Source of the DNA: Oxalobacteraceae bacterium AB_14 | Lineage (GTDB): Bacteria; Pseudomonadota; Gammaproteobacteria; Burkholderiales; Burkholderiaceae_D | Direction of reading: 5' to 3' | NCBI GenBank assembly: GCA_000381565.1 | Contig: KB906725.1 | Location: 2,111,818-2,175,817, forward strand | Length of the DNA stretch: 64,000 nt | In this document: in pieces, positions 1 through 7,359 of the stretch | How the letters are laid out: each line of letters opens with the position of its first letter | How positions within the stretch are numbered: position 1 is the first letter of the stretch | Translations under genes and position numbers: made by a program | Notes under the pieces: model-generated | What the model was told of the DNA's origin: nothing | Database searches by the model: none | Seen by the model: only the letters and a program-made list of their open reading frames with translations

Positions 1-466
1 GGCGGTCGATGCCAAGATAGAGCAGGTTCGGCAGGAGACTGCGGACAACTTCAGGGCGGTCGATGCCAAGATAGAGCAGGTTCGGCAGGAGACTGCGGAC
101 AACTTCAGGGCGGTCGATGCCAAGATTGAGCAGGTTCGGCAGGAGACCGCGGACAACTTCAGGGCGGTCGATGCCAAGATTGAGCAGGTTCGGCAGGAGA
201 CCGCGGCCCATTTCTTGGCGATGAATACTCAAAATTACGAATTGCAACGAGACACGTCAGGTCGCCTGGACGGTATGCACAGGGAAATCAGTAGCCATAT
301 TGACAATACGCACCGTGAAACCACTATCCGCATCGATACGGTGATACATGAAAGCCAGAAGCGCATGGATCGCAGCGACGCCCAGTTTCGATGGCTGGTC
401 GCGTTGATGGTCTCGGGCTTTCTCGGGATTTTGGGCATGCTGGCCAAGGCTGGACAGCTGCTGTAA
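1..466 (+). CDS. Membrane-anchored coiled-coil protein with 18-residue repeats (5' end outside window)
   Basis: Reading frame open from base 2 to a TAA at 464-466, giving 154 residues in the window; the start lies upstream. The N-terminal part is three exact copies of the 18-residue unit AVDAKIEQVRQETADNFR and a fourth that diverges after 14 residues. The heptad-like, charged composition predicts a long alpha-helical coiled coil. A charged helical stretch follows, then one hydrophobic segment near the end (WLVALMVSGFLGILGML), so the protein is probably tail-anchored in the inner membrane with the coil in the cytoplasm. Architecture resembles DUF1640-like or haemolysin-XhlA-like small coiled-coil proteins, but I cannot assign a family. 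Function unknown. It lies just upstream of tmRNA on the same strand. Confidence 0.75.
   Translation, partial: AVDAKIEQVRQETADNFRAVDAKIEQVRQETADNFRAVDAKIEQVRQETADNFRAVDAKIEQVRQETAAHFLAMNTQNYELQRDTSGRLDGMHREISSHIDNTHRETTIRIDTVIHESQKRMDRSDAQFRWLVALMVSGFLGILGMLAKAGQLL
2..217 (+). repeat. 54-bp in-frame tandem repeat, four copies
   Basis: The period is 54 bp (18 codons), with units starting at 2, 56, 110 and 164. The first three encode the same peptide with only silent changes (for example ATA versus ATT for Ile). The fourth is intact for 14 codons, then diverges. The array probably continues to the left of the window. Near-identical units indicate recent slippage or recombination, and copy number may vary between strains. 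Confidence 0.95.
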
Positions 467-640
467 CGAGCGAAGAGTGTTGGTGCCGGTATATTTCCCG
501 ACCGCCGGCGCCGGTAGTAGCCGCCTCTGGGAGGCGCTAAAAGGTCGTTCTGTGTGAGAACTGCAGCCATCATAGCGGGCAAATATGACGGGCGTTTGAC
601 TTGCTCTGCAGGGGAGGGTGCGAAGCTGGGGAAAGTGCGG

Positions 641-646
641 TAGAAT
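641..646 (+). promoter_or_regulatory. Candidate -10 element of the tmRNA gene
   Basis: TAGAAT lies 11 bases before the mature tmRNA 5' end at 657, a suitable place for a -10 box with a short leader removed by RNase P. No convincing -35 hexamer is seen 16-18 bp upstream; TTGACT at 596-601 is too far away. Confidence 0.35.
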
Positions 647-656
647 GGAGTTCTGT

Positions 657-1017
657 GGGGTCGACCTGGTTTCGACGTGGGTTGCAAAGCAGCGCAGGGC
701 ATACCGAGGGCGGGCTACCTCGTAAATACAACCTGAAAAAACTTAACTGCAAACGATAACTCGTACGCACTGGCAGCTTAATTGCTGTTAGCTCCACAAC
801 ACCTCGTCCCTGGGGTGGGCCGTTAAAAGCTGTGGAGTCATTTACAGGGACTCGCGCTGTGAGGGGTCACTTCAATCCGCGCTAAATCTAAGGTGAATCG
901 CTTGTCCAGAACGTGCACATCCGTGCTGTACAGGTTAAATTAAATGATAGTGCTAAGTATGTAGAACTGTCTGTAGAGTGCTTGCGGACGCGGGTTCGAT
1001 TCCCGCCGACTCCACCA
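657..1017 (+). ncRNA. ssrA: Transfer-messenger RNA (tmRNA)
   Basis: tmRNA rescues stalled ribosomes by trans-translation, tagging the incomplete protein for proteolysis. The 5' end GGGGTCG (657-663) pairs with CGACTCC before the encoded A-CCA end (1014-1017), with one G-U pair, forming the tRNA-like acceptor stem. The T-arm GCGGGTTCGATTCCCGC is intact. The tag frame begins with resume codon GCA at 749 and reads ANDNSYALAA followed by TAA at 779-781; the terminal ALAA matches the usual ClpXP degron. Length of 361 nt is normal for a one-piece betaproteobacterial tmRNA. Confidence 0.96.
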
Positions 1018-1022
1018 CTGGA

Positions 1023-1072
1023 TACAAAACAAAGCCCCGCCAGGCGAAAGCTTGGCGGGGCTTTGTTTTGTA
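1023..1072 (+). terminator. Strong hairpin terminator of ssrA
   Basis: A 20-bp perfect stem (1023-1042 with 1053-1072) extends inwards by further pairs to a GAAA tetraloop at 1046-1049. The outer part is A-rich on the left and T-rich on the right, so the structure could act in both directions. It begins 6 nt after the tmRNA CCA end. Confidence 0.85.
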
Positions 1073-1091
1073 TGCTATTGCTGGCGCTGGT

Positions 1092-1112
1092 CGGGAATCG
1101 AAACCGCGTCCG
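1092..1112 (-). repeat. Inverted copy of the tmRNA T-arm
   Basis: These 21 bases equal the reverse complement of tmRNA positions 985-1005 with one mismatch (20/21). The copy lies on the far side of the ssrA terminator hairpin, so the two arms flank that hairpin symmetrically. It is not a full tRNA gene: no acceptor or anticodon arm accompanies it. It may be a remnant of an element that integrated at the tmRNA 3' end, or of local inverted duplication. Confidence 0.7.
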
Positions 1113-1129
1113 GTACGGACGGCGAAGCG

Positions 1130-1270
1130 GGGACTTCTGGCCGCATGCGGCCAGCCCGCGCAGCGGGTTGCGCATGCAAGCGCAACCCTCTCCGGTGCGC
1201 GGGACTTCTGGCCGCATGCGGCCAGCCCGCGCAGCGGGTTGCGCATGCAAGCGCAACCCTCTCCGGTGCG
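1130..1270. repeat. Tandem duplication of a 70-bp hairpin-rich module
   Basis: Two identical 70-base copies (1130-1199 and 1201-1270) are separated by one base. Each contains a perfect 18-base palindrome, CTGGCCGCATGCGGCCAG (1137-1154 and 1208-1225), then CCCGC/GCGGG, then GGGTTGCG/CGCAACCC around CATGCAAG. No credible coding content; the ORFs here on both strands are by-products of the repeats. Confidence 0.9.
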
Positions 1271-1316
1271 ACCGACTTCAAAATCGCCTTTGGCGATTTT
1301 CGCTGGCGTCATCTAT

Positions 1317-1341
1317 AAAAAAAATCACCGCAGGCGATTTT
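1317..1341 (-). terminator. Rho-independent terminator of the diguanylate cyclase gene
   Basis: Read on the minus strand this is AAAATCGCC-TGC-GGTGATTTT (one G-U pair) followed by a T run. A related perfect hairpin, AAAATCGCC-TTT-GGCGATTTT, lies just beyond at 1280-1300. Both lie after the minus-strand gene that stops at 1433. Confidence 0.6.
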
Positions 1342-1432
1342 TCCTCTCGGCATCAAATTTCAGATTTCCCAGCTCATCGACGGCATCCTTGCCGATGCCG
1401 GTCCAGCCGCGGTTGCCGCGTCCACGGCGACG

Positions 1433-2455
1433 TCAATCCGCTTTCTGCACGCGATTGCGGCCGGCGCGCTTGGCGGCATACAGCGCCGCATCGGCACGCG
1501 ACAGCAGATCGGTCATCGATTCGCCGATCCGATGCTCTGCCACGCCGACGCTGATCGACAGCGTCAACCCGGCCAGCTCGCCGTCCAGCCGCGTGGCGCA
1601 CACCGCCTCGCGGAAGCGCTCACCAAACGCCATGCATTCGCTGTCGCCGACACCGGACTGGAACACGGCAAACTCGTCGCCGCCAAAACGCACGGCGACA
1701 TCGGCCCGGCGCGAGTGCTGCTTGAGCAGCAGCGCGATATGGCGCAGCACCGTATCGCCGCCGAGATGCCCGTGCGCATCGTTGATGTCCTTGAAGCGGT
1801 CGATGTCGAACACCAGCAAGGCCAGGCGCGTGGAGGCGTCGCGCTCATGCAGTTCGATCAGCCGCGCTGCGGCGTCTTCCATGTAGTAGCGGGTGAACAA
1901 GCCGGTCAGTGGATCGCGCACCGCCAGCTGATAGTAGCGGCGCCGGTCCTCTTCCATCGCGGCGTAGCTGATCTGGGCCTGCCGCAGATCGTCATAGGCG
2001 ACCTGAAGCTCCTTGTTGGCGGCCAGCAGATGCTGCGCATGCTGGTGCTCGCGCGTGACATCCTGATAGATGGTGACGAAGCCGATCGCCTGCCCGTCCT
2101 GGTCATGGATCACCCGGCCGGTGATGTCGAGGATGGTGCCGTCGGCGCGGGTGCGGGTGAACTGATGCGGTTGAAACATCCTGCTCAGCCGAATGCGCTC
2201 CATGGCCTGGGAGTCGGGGTCGCCGGGGCCATAATCGCCACGCTTTGCGTTAAACAGGAATAATTCATGCAGCGTCACGCCCTCATGCATGATCTCCGAC
2301 GGGAAATCCAGAAGGCGGCAGAACGCATCATTCCAGAATCGCATATTCAAGCTGCGATCGATAATGGTCACGCCCACCGGCATGCACTGCATCGCTTCGA
2401 CCAACTCGTTGATGCTGAGTTGCGAGATATTGTTGTATGCCGCTCGAGGTGTCAT
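1433..2455 (-). CDS. PAS-GGDEF diguanylate cyclase
   Basis: A 340-residue protein predicted to make cyclic di-GMP from two GTP. An N-terminal PAS-type sensor (about residues 15-135, including the MRFWNDAFCRLLDFP stretch and a PAC-like end) is joined by a short coiled linker (about 140-170) to a GGDEF domain (about 175-335). The catalytic loop FGGDEF is intact, and RRAD lies exactly five residues before GGDEF, matching the RxxD inhibitory I-site, so product inhibition is expected. No transmembrane segment is seen; the protein is probably cytoplasmic. The signal sensed by PAS is unknown. It is transcribed alone and divergently from the broken aminotransferase. Confidence 0.92.
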   Translation of the reverse strand: MTPRAAYNNISQLSINELVEAMQCMPVGVTIIDRSLNMRFWNDAFCRLLDFPSEIMHEGVTLHELFLFNAKRGDYGPGDPDSQAMERIRLSRMFQPHQFTRTRADGTILDITGRVIHDQDGQAIGFVTIYQDVTREHQHAQHLLAANKELQVAYDDLRQAQISYAAMEEDRRRYYQLAVRDPLTGLFTRYYMEDAAARLIELHERDASTRLALLVFDIDRFKDINDAHGHLGGDTVLRHIALLLKQHSRRADVAVRFGGDEFAVFQSGVGDSECMAFGERFREAVCATRLDGELAGLTLSISVGVAEHRIGESMTDLLSRADAALYAAKRAGRNRVQKAD

Positions 2456-2573
2456 GGCTGAGTCACTACAAGTTGAGGACTAAGTTCTGAAATTTGTCGC
2501 AGTTTTATGGTATCACCGGGCGCCGCCGCGCTGGTAGAATCATCGTCCCAGTTGCGTCGCCCAGACCACATCC

Positions 2574-3287
2574 ATGCTCAAATTCGCCCAGCCCCAATTC
2601 GTTTCGGCGCGCGTCCCACGCGGGTAGTGACGTCGGCGACGGGCGCGATGGAGATCGCGCTGCAGGTGTGCGGCATCGGTGCCGGCGACGAGGTGATCAG
2701 CTCGGCCCAGACCTTCTTCTCCGCGATGAACATGATCGTCAAGGCCGGCGCCACGCCGGTGGTCGTCGATTGCGAGTTGCACACCCGCGCCATCGACCTG
2801 GCGCAGGTGGAGGCGGCCATCACGCCGCGCACCAGGGCCATCATGCCGACCCACTTCCCCGGCGCGCTGGGCGACCTCGGCGCCTTGTACGCGCTGGCCA
2901 AACGCCGCCAGCTGCGCGTGATCGAAGTCGCCGCCGGTCGAACGCTACTTCGAAAAATTCCCGCCGGCGCCGGGCGTGGCGCTGCCGCCGCAAGGCCTGC
3001 CGCGCCAGAGCTGGAACATGTTCAACGTGCTGATCCCGTACGCACAGTTCGGCCACACGCGCCAGAGCTTCCGCGCCGCCTTGCAGGCGCAGGGCGTCGG
3101 CACCGGCATGTCGTATGAAGCCTGTCACCTGACCACGGTTGGCCGTGGCTACGTCTACACCGATGGCCAGTTCCCCAACGCCGAACGCATCGCGCGCGAA
3201 ACCATCACCCTGCCGCTGCACGCGGCGATGACGCTGGAAGATGTCAACCACGTCTGCGCCGTGGTCGCACAAGTGCTCAAGCGCTGA
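2574..3287 (+). pseudogene. Decayed DegT/DnrJ/EryC1-family aminotransferase
   Basis: Three pieces of one gene lie in order on the plus strand in different frames. The start (ATG at 2574, MLKFAQPQFVSARVPRG) hits a stop at about 2625. A second frame (about 2625-2935) carries the PLP-aminotransferase core with TSATGAMEIAL and SSAQTFFSAMN. A third (2937-3287) carries the C-terminal part with SWNMFNVLIPY and GTGMSYEACHL. The junctions lack the residues expected between them, and the stretch that should hold the PLP-binding lysine is gone. Full members are about 370-400 residues; roughly 235 codons remain. These enzymes usually aminate nucleotide sugars for surface polysaccharides. Non-functional as it stands. 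Confidence 0.85.
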
Positions 3288-3289
3288 CC

Positions 3290-3754
3290 TTACATGCCGG
3301 GCGCCGGCACCTCCGGGATCTGGTTGCGCAGGCTGGCGTTGATGGTGTTCCAACCCTTGATGACGGCGATGGTGTAGCTGATCTCGGCGATCTCGCCATC
3401 GGTGAAATGCTGCTGGAGCAGGGCGAAATCGTCGTCGCTCGGATGCCGGTGCGGGATCGCGTTGACCGCCTCGGCCCAGTTCAGCGCCGCCCGTTCGCGG
3501 TCGCTGAAGAACGGCGCCTCGCGCCAGCCGGCGATGGCGTTCAGGTGGCGCGGATTGGCTTCCTGCTTGATCAGGTCACGCCAGTGCATGTCGATGCACA
3601 CGCCGCAGCCGTTGACCTGCGACACCCGCAGATTGATCAGCTCCACCAGGCGCGCGCCCAGCGAACTTTTCTTGACGGCGCCGGACAGCGCGATCATCGC
3701 GTGCAGCTGGGCTTGTGCCAGTTGGAAGAAGGGGATGCGTGCGGAATGGTTCAT
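3290..3754 (-). CDS. Carboxymuconolactone decarboxylase / AhpD-like protein
   Basis: A 154-residue AhpD-like alpha-helical protein with the redox-type motif CGVCIDMH (about residue 50), typical of the peroxidase-active CMD branch. The start chosen is MNHSARIPFF at 3754, preceded by an AAGGCGA ribosome site; an upstream in-frame ATG at 3799 lies inside the promoter and is unlikely. The gene lies next to an ECF41 sigma factor, and its promoter has an exact ECF41-type motif. CMD proteins belong to the COE group (carboxymuconolactone decarboxylase, oxidoreductase, epimerase) usually controlled by ECF41. Probable role is reduction of a peroxide or other small oxidised substrate; the true substrate is unknown. 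Confidence 0.88.
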   Translation of the reverse strand: MNHSARIPFFQLAQAQLHAMIALSGAVKKSSLGARLVELINLRVSQVNGCGVCIDMHWRDLIKQEANPRHLNAIAGWREAPFFSDRERAALNWAEAVNAIPHRHPSDDDFALLQQHFTDGEIAEISYTIAVIKGWNTINASLRNQIPEVPAPGM

Positions 3755-3807
3755 GATGTCGCCTTTCAGTCGGTGAGGGCGCACCATTGCGCCCGCCATA
3801 CCTGTAA

Positions 3808-3834
3808 GACGCCCCGGCTTCGCGTTCTGTGACA
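3808..3834 (-). promoter_or_regulatory. ECF41-type promoter of the CMD gene
   Basis: On the minus strand, TGTCACA (3834-3828), then exactly 16 bases, then CGTC (3811-3808). This is the reported ECF41 consensus TGTCACA-N16-CGTC. It lies 54 bases before the CMD start codon. The same motif with the same spacing occurs before the sigma gene. Confidence 0.85.
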
Positions 3835-3851
3835 GCCTTTCTGAAAAAATC

Positions 3852-4739
3852 TCAAATAAATTGCGGCACCCCGGTCAGCTTGTCCGGATTGCGCACGATG
3901 AAGATCGCCGCGATGCGGCCATCCTCCACCTGGAAGGACTGCGCCGATTCCAGCTTGCCGTCCACGTAGCGCACCAGTCCCGGCGCGCCGTTGACGCGCG
4001 CCTGCCGGTAGGCGACCCGGTTCGGATTCTGATGCTCCAGCGACCAGTACACGCCGGCCACGCGGCCCGCGCCGTGCAGGATGTGCAGGAAGGAGTTGAC
4101 CTTGCCGCCGCCGTCGGCCACCAGCTGCACGTCGCCGGCCATCATCGCCTTCATGGCCGCGCGGTCGCCGACCTTGGCCGCCTCCATGAACCTGGCCAGC
4201 AAATCGCGATGCTGCTCCTTCGGCACGTCGAAGCGCGGCTTCTGCTGCTGCACGCGCTCCTGCGCGCGATGCACCATCTGCCGGCAGGCCGATTCGCTCT
4301 TGCCCAGCATGCCCGCGATATCGGCGTAGTCCTGGTCGAACACCTGCCGCATCAGGAACGCCGCGCGCTCCTCCGGCGACAGGCGCTCCAGCACCCACAG
4401 GAAGGCCATCGACACCTCGCTCGCCAGCTCCGCGCTGCTCTCCGGGGTGCGCTCATCGAGTTCGACGATGGGCTCCGGCAGCCACCAGCCGACATACGAT
4501 GCGCGCTCCGCCATGCGCGCGCGCAGGCGGTCGATGGCGAGGCGGGTGGTGATGGTCACCAGCCAGGCCTCGGCCGATCGCAGCGCCTGTTGTTCGCTGC
4601 CGTGCCAGCGCAGCCAGGCATCCTGCACCACGTCCTCGGCGTCGGCGCGGGTGCCGAGCATGCGGTAGGCGATGGCGAACAGCCGCGGGCGCAGCGCGGC
4701 GAAGGTGGCCAGTTCGGCGGGGGAGGTGGTCTCGGTCAT
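3852..4739 (-). CDS. ECF41-family RNA polymerase sigma factor with C-terminal SnoaL-like domain
   Basis: A 295-residue sigma factor. Region 2 (about 10-80) contains RLFAIAYRMLG and DAEDVVQDAWLRW; region 4 (about 115-170) contains the HTH with YADIAGMLGKSESACRQMVHRA. All three ECF41 signatures are visible: the linker WLPEP, then DGGGK and NPDKL in the C-terminal NTF2/SnoaL-like extension (about 185-295). In ECF41 this extension modulates activity in place of a separate anti-sigma factor. Start ATG at 4739 follows its own ECF41-type promoter. The next gene on the same strand, the CMD, carries the same promoter, so the pair forms a small regulon. Confidence 0.95.
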   Translation of the reverse strand: MTETTSPAELATFAALRPRLFAIAYRMLGTRADAEDVVQDAWLRWHGSEQQALRSAEAWLVTITTRLAIDRLRARMAERASYVGWWLPEPIVELDERTPESSAELASEVSMAFLWVLERLSPEERAAFLMRQVFDQDYADIAGMLGKSESACRQMVHRAQERVQQQKPRFDVPKEQHRDLLARFMEAAKVGDRAAMKAMMAGDVQLVADGGGKVNSFLHILHGAGRVAGVYWSLEHQNPNRVAYRQARVNGAPGLVRYVDGKLESAQSFQVEDGRIAAIFIVRNPDKLTGVPQFI

Positions 4740-4769
4740 GGCAAGTAAAATTGGTGGTCTTCAAACCCA

Positions 4770-4796
4770 GACGGGCCAGCCGCCTGTCTTGTGACA
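4770..4796 (-). promoter_or_regulatory. ECF41-type autoregulatory promoter of the sigma gene
   Basis: On the minus strand, TGTCACA (4796-4790), 16 bases, CGTC (4773-4770), ending about 30 bases before the sigma start codon. An identical element and spacing before the CMD gene indicates positive autoregulation. Confidence 0.85.
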
Positions 4797-4844
4797 TTTT
4801 ACTTGGCCGCGCGCGATTGAATTCCTGGCGTGCGTGGCGCCGCC

Positions 4845-5954
4845 TTAAGGCTTGACCTTTTCCTGCACCCGCGTGACGAGCACGTCGCCGTCGACGATGG
4901 TGCAGTCGATGATGTGGCTGTTCGACACCGGCGCGTGCCTGGAAAACAGGTCGTGGTACTTGCCCGGATCGTCCAGCCGCAGGTCGATGCGGAAGATGTC
5001 GAGCTTATTGCTTTCCTTGATCTGGCGCACGCGCTGCTTGCGGATGTCGGCCTCCTTGTCGCTGCGCCCGTGCATCTCCGGGCCTTCGAAGTAGCGTATC
5101 AGCGCGCATTCGATGACGTCGATGCGGTCCTTCATCAGCAAGTCGGCCGCCACCGGGTTGTCGTTGGCGGGCAGCTCGGCCGGGTCGCCGTCGTCGGAGA
5201 TCACTTCCACGTTCATGCGCTGGATCAGCAGCAGCATGTCGTTGTCTTCGCTGTTCTGCTGGTGGATGCGCTGCACCGCCGGCAGGCGCGCGCGCGCCAG
5301 GCGGCCGAGCGGGTCCTTGGTCTGGCCGACGTATTGCACCTTGCTCTGGAAGGTCAGCGAATTCTCGTATTTTTGCAGCACATCGTGGATCGACAGCGCC
5401 TCGATCAGGCCGCCCCAGTTCAGGGTGATGAAGCGGTCGGTGAGCACCACGCTCGGCTTCTTCAGCGTGGCGGCGAACGGCACTTCCAGGTCCAGCGTGA
5501 TGCTGTCGCGCTTTTCCTCGGCGCCCACCAGGATGGGCACCGTCAGCTTGAGCGAGAAGAAGCCCCAGCTGGTGTGGCGGCCGGTGTCGAAGCGCACGCG
5601 CGGACGGTTGATGGCGAAGAAGATCAGCCGCTTTTCCATCGTCGCTTCCAGGTCGAACTGCATGCGGCGCAGATGGCGGCCGACCGGGTCGCGGATGTCG
5701 GGAGTCTCGGGGAAGCCGGCCACCAGGTCGTACCAGTGGAATTTGGCGTCGGCCACAGTCACCGCCCAGGTTTGCGGTGCGCTGGTGCGCTGCGGCATCA
5801 GCGGCAGCAGCTCGTCGATCTGCTCGGCCGGGGCCGCCATCAAGTCATGGAACGGCTCCGGCGCTTCGGCGAACAAGGCCCCCACGCCCAACTCGTCCGG
5901 CGAGGGATCGGGATAGTCGTCATCAGCGATTATGGCTTTGTAATCGCTCGTCAT
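4845..5954 (-). CDS. Uncharacterised protein with GIY-YIG-like core (paralogue 1)
   Basis: A 369-residue protein without signal peptide or membrane segment. It shares most conserved blocks with the protein encoded directly upstream: KFHWYDLVAGF, DIRDP, PRVRFD, WGFFSLKL, VPFAAT, LNWGGLIEALSIHD. In the second half VQYVGQTKDPLGRL resembles the YIG and arginine motifs of GIY-YIG nucleases, and about 85 residues later IECALIRYFEGP resembles their glutamate helix. The expected GIY motif about ten residues before YVG is not recognisable, so activity is uncertain. Start ATG at 5954 has GGAG upstream. I do not recognise a named family; a nuclease-derived or nucleic-acid-linked role is inference only. 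Confidence 0.8.
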   Translation of the reverse strand: MTSDYKAIIADDDYPDPSPDELGVGALFAEAPEPFHDLMAAPAEQIDELLPLMPQRTSAPQTWAVTVADAKFHWYDLVAGFPETPDIRDPVGRHLRRMQFDLEATMEKRLIFFAINRPRVRFDTGRHTSWGFFSLKLTVPILVGAEEKRDSITLDLEVPFAATLKKPSVVLTDRFITLNWGGLIEALSIHDVLQKYENSLTFQSKVQYVGQTKDPLGRLARARLPAVQRIHQQNSEDNDMLLLIQRMNVEVISDDGDPAELPANDNPVAADLLMKDRIDVIECALIRYFEGPEMHGRSDKEADIRKQRVRQIKESNKLDIFRIDLRLDDPGKYHDLFSRHAPVSNSHIIDCTIVDGDVLVTRVQEKVKP

Positions 5955-6104
5955 GGCGTGCGCTCCAGGGTCTCATGTATTGGTTGGCCACAGTATAGTA
6001 CGTCCCTGCTGATATTTCCATACTGCAAGTTAGCACGGCGTGAATTCTCTGCACAATGTAACACCGTGGAGGCCGGCACGCACGCGCGCGCCGGCAAGCG
6101 GACC

Positions 6105-7142
6105 TCAGGACTTGGCTTTTTTTTCCTCCAGCGGCAGCGGCAGGGACGCGGCCATGGCCTGGCCGTTGGCGATGTGGCAGCTCAGCAGGTGGCGCTTGGC
6201 GCTGGCCGCGTGTTCGGAACACAGGTATTTGTAGCGGCCGGTGTCCTCGTACTGCAGGTCGATGGTGATCTGGGCAAGCTTGTGTTCGGCCTGGACCTCG
6301 GTCAGGCGGGCCGCGCGCAGCAGGCGCTGCTCCTGGTTGCGGGTGCGGGCGTTGGGGCCCTCGAAATAGCTAGCCAGCGCCGCTTCGATCGCGTCCATGC
6401 GTTCGGCCAGCAAGGCCTCGGCCGCCAGCGGGTGGGCGTTGTGCGGCGCCTCGGCCGGGTCGCCGTCGGCGCAGCTGACCCGTACGTCCAGCTGCTGCAC
6501 CAGCAGCAGCGTGTCGAAATGCTCGCTGTGCTGCGCGTGCAGCTTTTGCAGCGCCGGCAAGCGCCCTTTGCTGAGGCGGGCGTCATCGTCGCGGGTCTGG
6601 CCGACATACACCACCTTGCCCGGGATCTTCAGCGTGTGGGCGTAGGTCTGCAGGATGTCGTGGATGGACAGCGCTTCGATCAGGCCGCCCCAGTTCAGGG
6701 TGACGAAGTTCGGCGTCAGCGTCACGGTCGGCTTCTTCATGGTGGCCGCGAACGGCACCTTGAGCTCGATGGTGATGCTTTCCCTGGCCTCGTCCGCGCC
6801 CAGCAGCAGCGGCAAGGTCAGCTTGAGCGAGAAGAAGCCCCACTGGATCGCGCCCGCGATGTCGAAGCGCACGCGCGGGCGGACCACGGCGAAGAACAGG
6901 TGGTGCTGGGCCGCCGCCGCCTCCAGTTCGAACTGCATGCGGCGCTGGTAGCGGCCGATCGGGTCGCGGATGTCGGCCGCTTGCTGGAAGCCGGCCACCA
7001 GGTCATACCAGTGGAATTTGGCGTTGGCCACGCTGACCGCCCAGCTTTGCGGCGCGCCCGGCGCGGTTGGGGGAGAGGCTAAGACAGCGAACTGCTCAGA
7101 GTGAGGCTGCGAGGTCGTGGCAGCCAGCTCAGGAAAAGTCAT
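6105..7142 (-). CDS. Uncharacterised protein with GIY-YIG-like core (paralogue 2)
   Basis: A 345-residue paralogue of the next gene downstream, lacking about 30 residues of its N-terminal extension. It keeps the same blocks: KFHWYDLVAGF, DIRDP, PRVRFD, WGFFSLKLT, LNWGGLIEALSIHD. It also has the GIY-YIG-like VVYVGQTRDDDARL and the glutamate segment IEAALASYFEGP. The C-terminal third (IDLQYEDTGRYKYLCSEHA) is also conserved. Start ATG at 7142 follows AGGAG. The pair is on one strand, separated by 150 bp. Divergence is substantial but block order is identical, so this is an old tandem duplication. Function unknown. Confidence 0.8.
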   Translation of the reverse strand: MTFPELAATTSQPHSEQFAVLASPPTAPGAPQSWAVSVANAKFHWYDLVAGFQQAADIRDPIGRYQRRMQFELEAAAAQHHLFFAVVRPRVRFDIAGAIQWGFFSLKLTLPLLLGADEARESITIELKVPFAATMKKPTVTLTPNFVTLNWGGLIEALSIHDILQTYAHTLKIPGKVVYVGQTRDDDARLSKGRLPALQKLHAQHSEHFDTLLLVQQLDVRVSCADGDPAEAPHNAHPLAAEALLAERMDAIEAALASYFEGPNARTRNQEQRLLRAARLTEVQAEHKLAQITIDLQYEDTGRYKYLCSEHAASAKRHLLSCHIANGQAMAASLPLPLEEKKAKS

Positions 7143-7359
7143 AAAACTCCTGATTGGAAAGTTGAGATAGTGGTGACTGTCTCCCTTCCCATTCAGCGAG
7201 GTAGTGGCTTGCAGGAAATAAGTAATACTACGCAGTCGGTGCCGATTATTGCGTAGTTAAACTGCTTGAACAACCGATTAGTGTGCCTGTTCAAATGGCA
7301 GCGTTTTCATTGACTCGTCTATACAACGGTTAGCGGTATCAAATGCAAAATCGCCAATT
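7143..7359. other. Intergenic region with an inverted repeat and an open frame joined to gph
   Basis: ACTACGCA (7227-7234) and TGCGTAGT (7250-7257) form an 8-bp stem with an inner CGG/CCG, a possible operator or transcript hairpin upstream of paralogue 2. On the minus strand a frame different from gph runs into this region and stops at 7278; its last 30 or so codons (for example KIGDFAFDTANRCIDESMK) look protein-like and may be a gene remnant. Base composition is lower in GC than the neighbouring genes. Confidence 0.4.

Noticed and set aside
1092-1112. A second tRNA or tmRNA gene on the minus strand
   Set aside because: Only the T-arm is present; no acceptor, D or anticodon arms can be built around it.
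888-1312. Minus-strand frames over tmRNA (containing AGIEPASA-like peptide)
   Set aside because: These are the well-known false ORFs read backwards through tmRNA or tRNA T-arms.
4830-7082. 750-codon plus-strand frame over the GIY-YIG-like pair
   Set aside because: It spans two minus-strand genes and the gap between them; composition is typical of an antisense shadow, and both minus-strand genes have ribosome sites and conserved paralogous blocks.
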